A DNA stretch of 16,643 bases from CAZXTR01 sp964643615 (GTDB lineage: Bacteria > Pseudomonadota > Alphaproteobacteria > CAAHEQ01 > UBA3637), in NCBI GenBank assembly GCA_964643615.1, contig CAZXTR010000020.1:1-16643 (forward strand). The letters are read 5' to 3'. Positions within the stretch are counted from its first letter, which is position 1. The number at the start of each line of letters is the position of its first letter. A program made the position numbers and the translations under genes. Below, piece by piece: positions 14,213-16,643 of the stretch. The notes under the pieces were generated by a model. That model did not search any database, was not told the DNA's origin, and saw only the letters and a list, made by a program, of their open reading frames with translations.

Positions 14213-15189
14213 ATGTCTATGGTCAGTTTACGTCAATTATTGGATAACGCAGCAGAATTTTCATATGGAATCCCCGCTTTCAATGTGAATAACATGGAAC
14301 AAGTATTAGCAATTCTTTCGGCGGCAAAGAAAATGGATGCGCCCGTTATTATTCAAGCGTCTAAAGGCGCCAGAGGATATGCGAACGACGCAATGTTAAA
14401 ACATTTAATGTTGGGGGCAGTGGAAATGTACCCTGATATGCCAATCTGTTTACACCAAGACCATGGATCAAGTCCTTCGGTTTGCTTTTCGGCGATAACG
14501 AATGGCTTTACATCAGTAATGATGGACGGCTCTTTAACGTCAGATGGCAAACCTGCAACGCACGAATATAATGCCAAAGTTACTTATCATGTCGTTGAAG
14601 TAGCACATGATGTAGGTGTTTCGGTAGAAGGAGAACTTGGATGTATTGGGTCTTTAGAAACTGGGAAAGGTGAAAAAGAAGATGGTCATGGGTTTGAAGG
14701 CTCTGTCGACAAATCAAAATTATTAACCAATCCTGATGACGCTGTAAGCTTTGTTCGTGAAACAAAAGTAGACGCTTTGGCCGTTGCAATTGGCACTTCG
14801 CACGGGGCTTATAAATTCACACGAAAGCCAGACGATGCGATTCTATCCATTGAAACAATCAAAAAAATACACGAAAAATTACCAACAACACACCTTGTTA
14901 TGCATGGATCGTCCTCTGTGCCACAAGATTTGCAAGATATTATTAATGTTTATGGTGGCAAAATGTCTCAAACGTATGGCGTCCCGGTTGAAGAAATTGT
15001 AGAAGGGATTAAATACGGCGTGCGCAAAGTAAACGTTGACACAGATTTACGTATGGCTATGACAGGGGCTATTCGTAAATTTTACTCAGATAGGCCTGAA
15101 GAATTTGACCCACGTAAGTATTTAAAACCGGCTATGGAAGCTATGCAAAAGGTTTGTGAGGCTAGATACGAAGCTTTTGGCGCCGCAGG
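14213..15189 (+). CDS. fba: Class II fructose-bisphosphate aldolase (CBB-type), 3' end lost in assembly gap
   Basis: This aldolase cleaves or forms fructose 1,6-bisphosphate from the two triose phosphates and needs zinc. 325 residues are visible before the gap. The catalytic base and zinc ligands are D83 and H84 in CLHQDHG, H197 in GTSHGAYKF and H231 in MHGSSSVP. VEGELGCIGSLETG (138-151) and KVNVDTDLRMAMTGAIRKF (phosphate-binding side) are also typical of the class II CBB type. Related enzymes have about 354 residues, so roughly 30 C-terminal residues are missing. The open frame that continues after the N run to 15391 gives a Phe/Leu-rich peptide unlike any aldolase C-terminus and is not part of this gene. 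The ribosome site is AAAAGG around 14198-14203. The gene lies between tkt and rpe, consistent with a carbon-metabolism cluster. Confidence 0.95.
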
Positions 15190-15289
15190 NNNNNNNNNNN
15201 NNNNNNNNNNNNNNNNNNNNNNNNNNNNNNNNNNNNNNNNNNNNNNNNNNNNNNNNNNNNNNNNNNNNNNNNNNNNNNNNNNNNNNNNN
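15190..15289. other. Assembly gap (100 N) at the 3' end of fba
   Basis: A run of exactly 100 N, a placeholder of unknown true length. It hides the last ~30 codons and the stop of fba, and possibly the beginning or end of something else. Confidence 0.98.
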
Positions 15290-15577
15290 TATTTTTGTTT
15301 TGGCTTTGCTTTTTTATCGTTTGTTTGTTTCATCTGTTTTTATTTTTTTAATTCCCTTTTAAAAACTTTTTATTATCTCCCGCGATTATGATTAGGTTTG
15401 TTAATTGGTATTATTCTTTTACCGTTGCATATTTCTTTGCTTCCTAGCGTAGGCCTTACCCTTGCTGTTTTTTAGTTTTCATTTTGAATCTACGCATCGC
15501 AATTGGGTTGAATTAAAAAATATTGAACAAAAATTTTAACATCGATTCATTTTAATACCGTCAAATTCATAAAAAAT
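15290..15577. other. Unannotated sequence between the gap and the rpe promoter
   Basis: This is AT-rich sequence, strongly pyrimidine-rich on the plus strand just after the gap. On the minus strand an ORF opens at 15333 (MKQTNDKKAKPKQK) and runs into the gap, but it has no good ribosome site and may be low-complexity chance. Other minus-strand frames give Lys/Arg/Asn-rich peptides broken by TAA codons. I recognise no gene here with confidence. Confidence 0.4.
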
Positions 15578-15606
15578 TTGCCATCAGAATAAAAAAGGGG
15601 TATAGT
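15578..15606 (+). promoter_or_regulatory. Sigma70-type promoter of rpe
   Basis: TTGCCA (15578-15583) and TATAGT (15601-15606) are separated by 17 bases. Transcription would start near 15613, just before the AAAGGAG ribosome site (15621-15627) of rpe. It would drive rpe and the overlapping response regulator gene. Confidence 0.7.
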
Positions 15607-15634
15607 AAAAGGAACTAGAAAAAGGAGATTTTAT

Positions 15635-16282
15635 ATGTCAATTTTAATTGCTCCCAGTATTTTTTCAGCGGATTATGCCCACCTTGGTGATGATGTAAAA
15701 AAATTATGCCAAGCCCGTGCTGATTTATTACATATCGATGTAATGGATGGGCATTTTGTTGAAAACATCACAATTGGACCGATGGTAATAAAGGCAATCA
15801 AGCCTTATTCGACCGTGCCTTTTGATGTCCATTTAATGATTACAAATCCAGAAGATTATTTGTCAGATTTTATTGCTGCTGGAGCCGACCAGATTACTAT
15901 ACATACCGAACTAGAGCAAGATATCATCCCCCTTTTAGAAACACTGCATGAACGGGGCGTAAAAGCTGGCGTTTCTTTGCGTCCGCATACGCCAGCTTCG
16001 GTATTAGACCCTTTTTTGCCGTATATTGATACTATCTTAATTATGACGGTAAAGCCTGGCTTTGGTGGACAATTATTTTTAAAAAATCAATTGCCAAAAA
16101 TTGGTTATATCCGTCAGTTGGTTGAAGGCAAAAAAATTCGTATCCAAGTCGATGGAGGCATCACTCCAAGAACGGCATCTTTATGTATTCAAAACGGAGC
16201 AGACACTTTGATTTCTGGCGCATACATTTTCAATGAGCCAAATTGGGCGGAGGCTATTCAAACCCTACGAGATGCAAAATGA
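15635..16282 (+). CDS. rpe: Ribulose-phosphate 3-epimerase
   Basis: Rpe interconverts ribulose 5-phosphate and xylulose 5-phosphate, supplying the substrate of transketolase. The 215-residue TIM barrel has the usual length. Metal and catalytic residues are present: H33 and D35 in LLHIDVMDGHFV, H66 in PFDVHLMI and D173 in IQVDGGIT. APSIFSAD opens the protein, and the phosphate-loop MTVKPGFGGQ (137-146) carries Lys140 where many relatives have Asn. The start follows AAAGGAG by seven bases and a good promoter. Its stop overlaps the start of the response regulator gene (ATGA at 16279-16282), so the two are co-transcribed and probably translationally coupled. Confidence 0.96.
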   Translation: MSILIAPSIFSADYAHLGDDVKKLCQARADLLHIDVMDGHFVENITIGPMVIKAIKPYSTVPFDVHLMITNPEDYLSDFIAAGADQITIHTELEQDIIPLLETLHERGVKAGVSLRPHTPASVLDPFLPYIDTILIMTVKPGFGGQLFLKNQLPKIGYIRQLVEGKKIRIQVDGGITPRTASLCIQNGADTLISGAYIFNEPNWAEAIQTLRDAK

Positions 16283-16643
16283 CAAAGGTTTTATTGATTG
16301 AAGATGAAGAAGCTTTAATCGTTATTTTAAAATATAACCTTGAAAAATTAGGCTTTATTGTTGATTCTGTTTCCGACGGGAAGAACGCTTTAGAAGCTAT
16401 TATTTCGTTTGAACCCGATGTAGTTTTGTTGGATTGGATGTTGCCCCACGTGTCTGGTGTGGATATTTGTAAAGCATTGCGGCGAAATCATGATTGGCGC
16501 TATATCCCAGTGATTATGTTAACGGCACGCAGCTGTGAAAATGACAAGGTGGATGCCCTTTGTATTGGGGCTGATGATTATATCACAAAACCTTTTTCTG
16601 TGCCTGAATTAGTCGCTCGAATCAAGGCTTTGTTAAGACGTGC
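16279..16643 (+). CDS. Response regulator, PhoB/OmpR-like receiver domain (3' truncated by window edge)
   Basis: 121 residues of a two-component receiver domain are visible before the window ends. The acidic pocket is E8/D9 (LLIEDEEA), the phospho-acceptor D52 is in VVLLDWMLP, the switch T82 is in VIMLTARS and the conserved K104 is in DDYITKPFSVPELVARIKALLRR, all as in the PhoB/OmpR family. The DNA-binding output domain would lie beyond the edge, so assignment to PhoB is by receiver resemblance only. The ATG overlaps the rpe TGA by four bases, so its expression is tied to rpe. If it is PhoB, it would control the phosphate response with a PhoR kinase, whose gene is not visible here. Confidence 0.88.
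   Translation, partial: MTKVLLIEDEEALIVILKYNLEKLGFIVDSVSDGKNALEAIISFEPDVVLLDWMLPHVSGVDICKALRRNHDWRYIPVIMLTARSCENDKVDALCIGADDYITKPFSVPELVARIKALLRR

Noticed and set aside
15290..15391. Continuation of the fba frame after the N run
   Set aside because: The peptide is Phe/Leu-rich low complexity and matches no aldolase C-terminus; the frame across the gap is arbitrary.
1..16643. CRISPR arrays, tRNA or rRNA genes, insertion sequences, phage attachment sites
   Set aside because: No regularly spaced direct repeats, cloverleaf-like tRNA sequence, transposase motif or long terminal repeats seen on reading the window.

Overview
This 16.6 kb window comes from the AT-rich chromosome of an alphaproteobacterium, probably a host-associated, genome-reducing one of Holosporales type. 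The lineage is an inference from gene content: an HdaA-type DnaA regulator, a HIT protein of the alphaproteobacterial HxHxx subfamily, the tadA / rluB-rsmD divergent arrangement and a CBB-type class II aldolase next to transketolase. The low GC, an ankyrin-like paralog pair and two decayed genes suggest an intracellular lifestyle. Two runs of exactly 100 N (1859-1958 and 15190-15289) are scaffold gaps of unknown true length, and each interrupts a gene.

Layout. 2-367 (+): 3' end of hda, converging on a tightly overlapping minus-strand operon (HAD-IIA phosphatase, HIT protein, kdsB; 352-2268). Directly upstream of that operon, and still sharing an ATGA overlap with it, lies a full-length but frameshifted inorganic pyrophosphatase pseudogene (2265-2812, minus). 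2930-4483 (+): lemA and an M48/HtpX-like membrane protease. 4773-6060 (-): two related ankyrin-like proteins of unknown function and a 62-codon ORF that may be a third fragment, behind a near-consensus promoter. 6293-7684 (-): cysS. 7758-8152 (+): a decayed Sua5/TsaC-family gene. 8149-10664 (-): operon tadA - xseA - M23 peptidase. 10704-12019 (+): rluB-rsmD. 12031-16282 (+): carbon-metabolism genes tkt, fba (3' end lost in a gap) and rpe. 16279 to the end (+): a PhoB-like response regulator whose start overlaps the rpe stop.

How the genes fit together. tkt, fba and rpe act on triose, tetrose, pentose and hexose phosphates (non-oxidative pentose phosphate pathway and lower glycolysis/gluconeogenesis). 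kdsB supplies CMP-KDO for LPS, and the M23 peptidase and LemA/M48 pair act in the envelope. cysS, tadA, rluB and rsmD serve translation, hda controls replication initiation and xseA acts in DNA repair. The most informative non-routine content is the two pseudogenes reconstructed from mixed reading frames (ppa and sua5/tsaC), the ankyrin-like paralog cluster with its hairpin and promoter, and a terminator preceded by a TATAAT box between tkt and fba that could define a short leader or small RNA. I found no CRISPR array, tRNA, rRNA, insertion sequence or clear new defence system.
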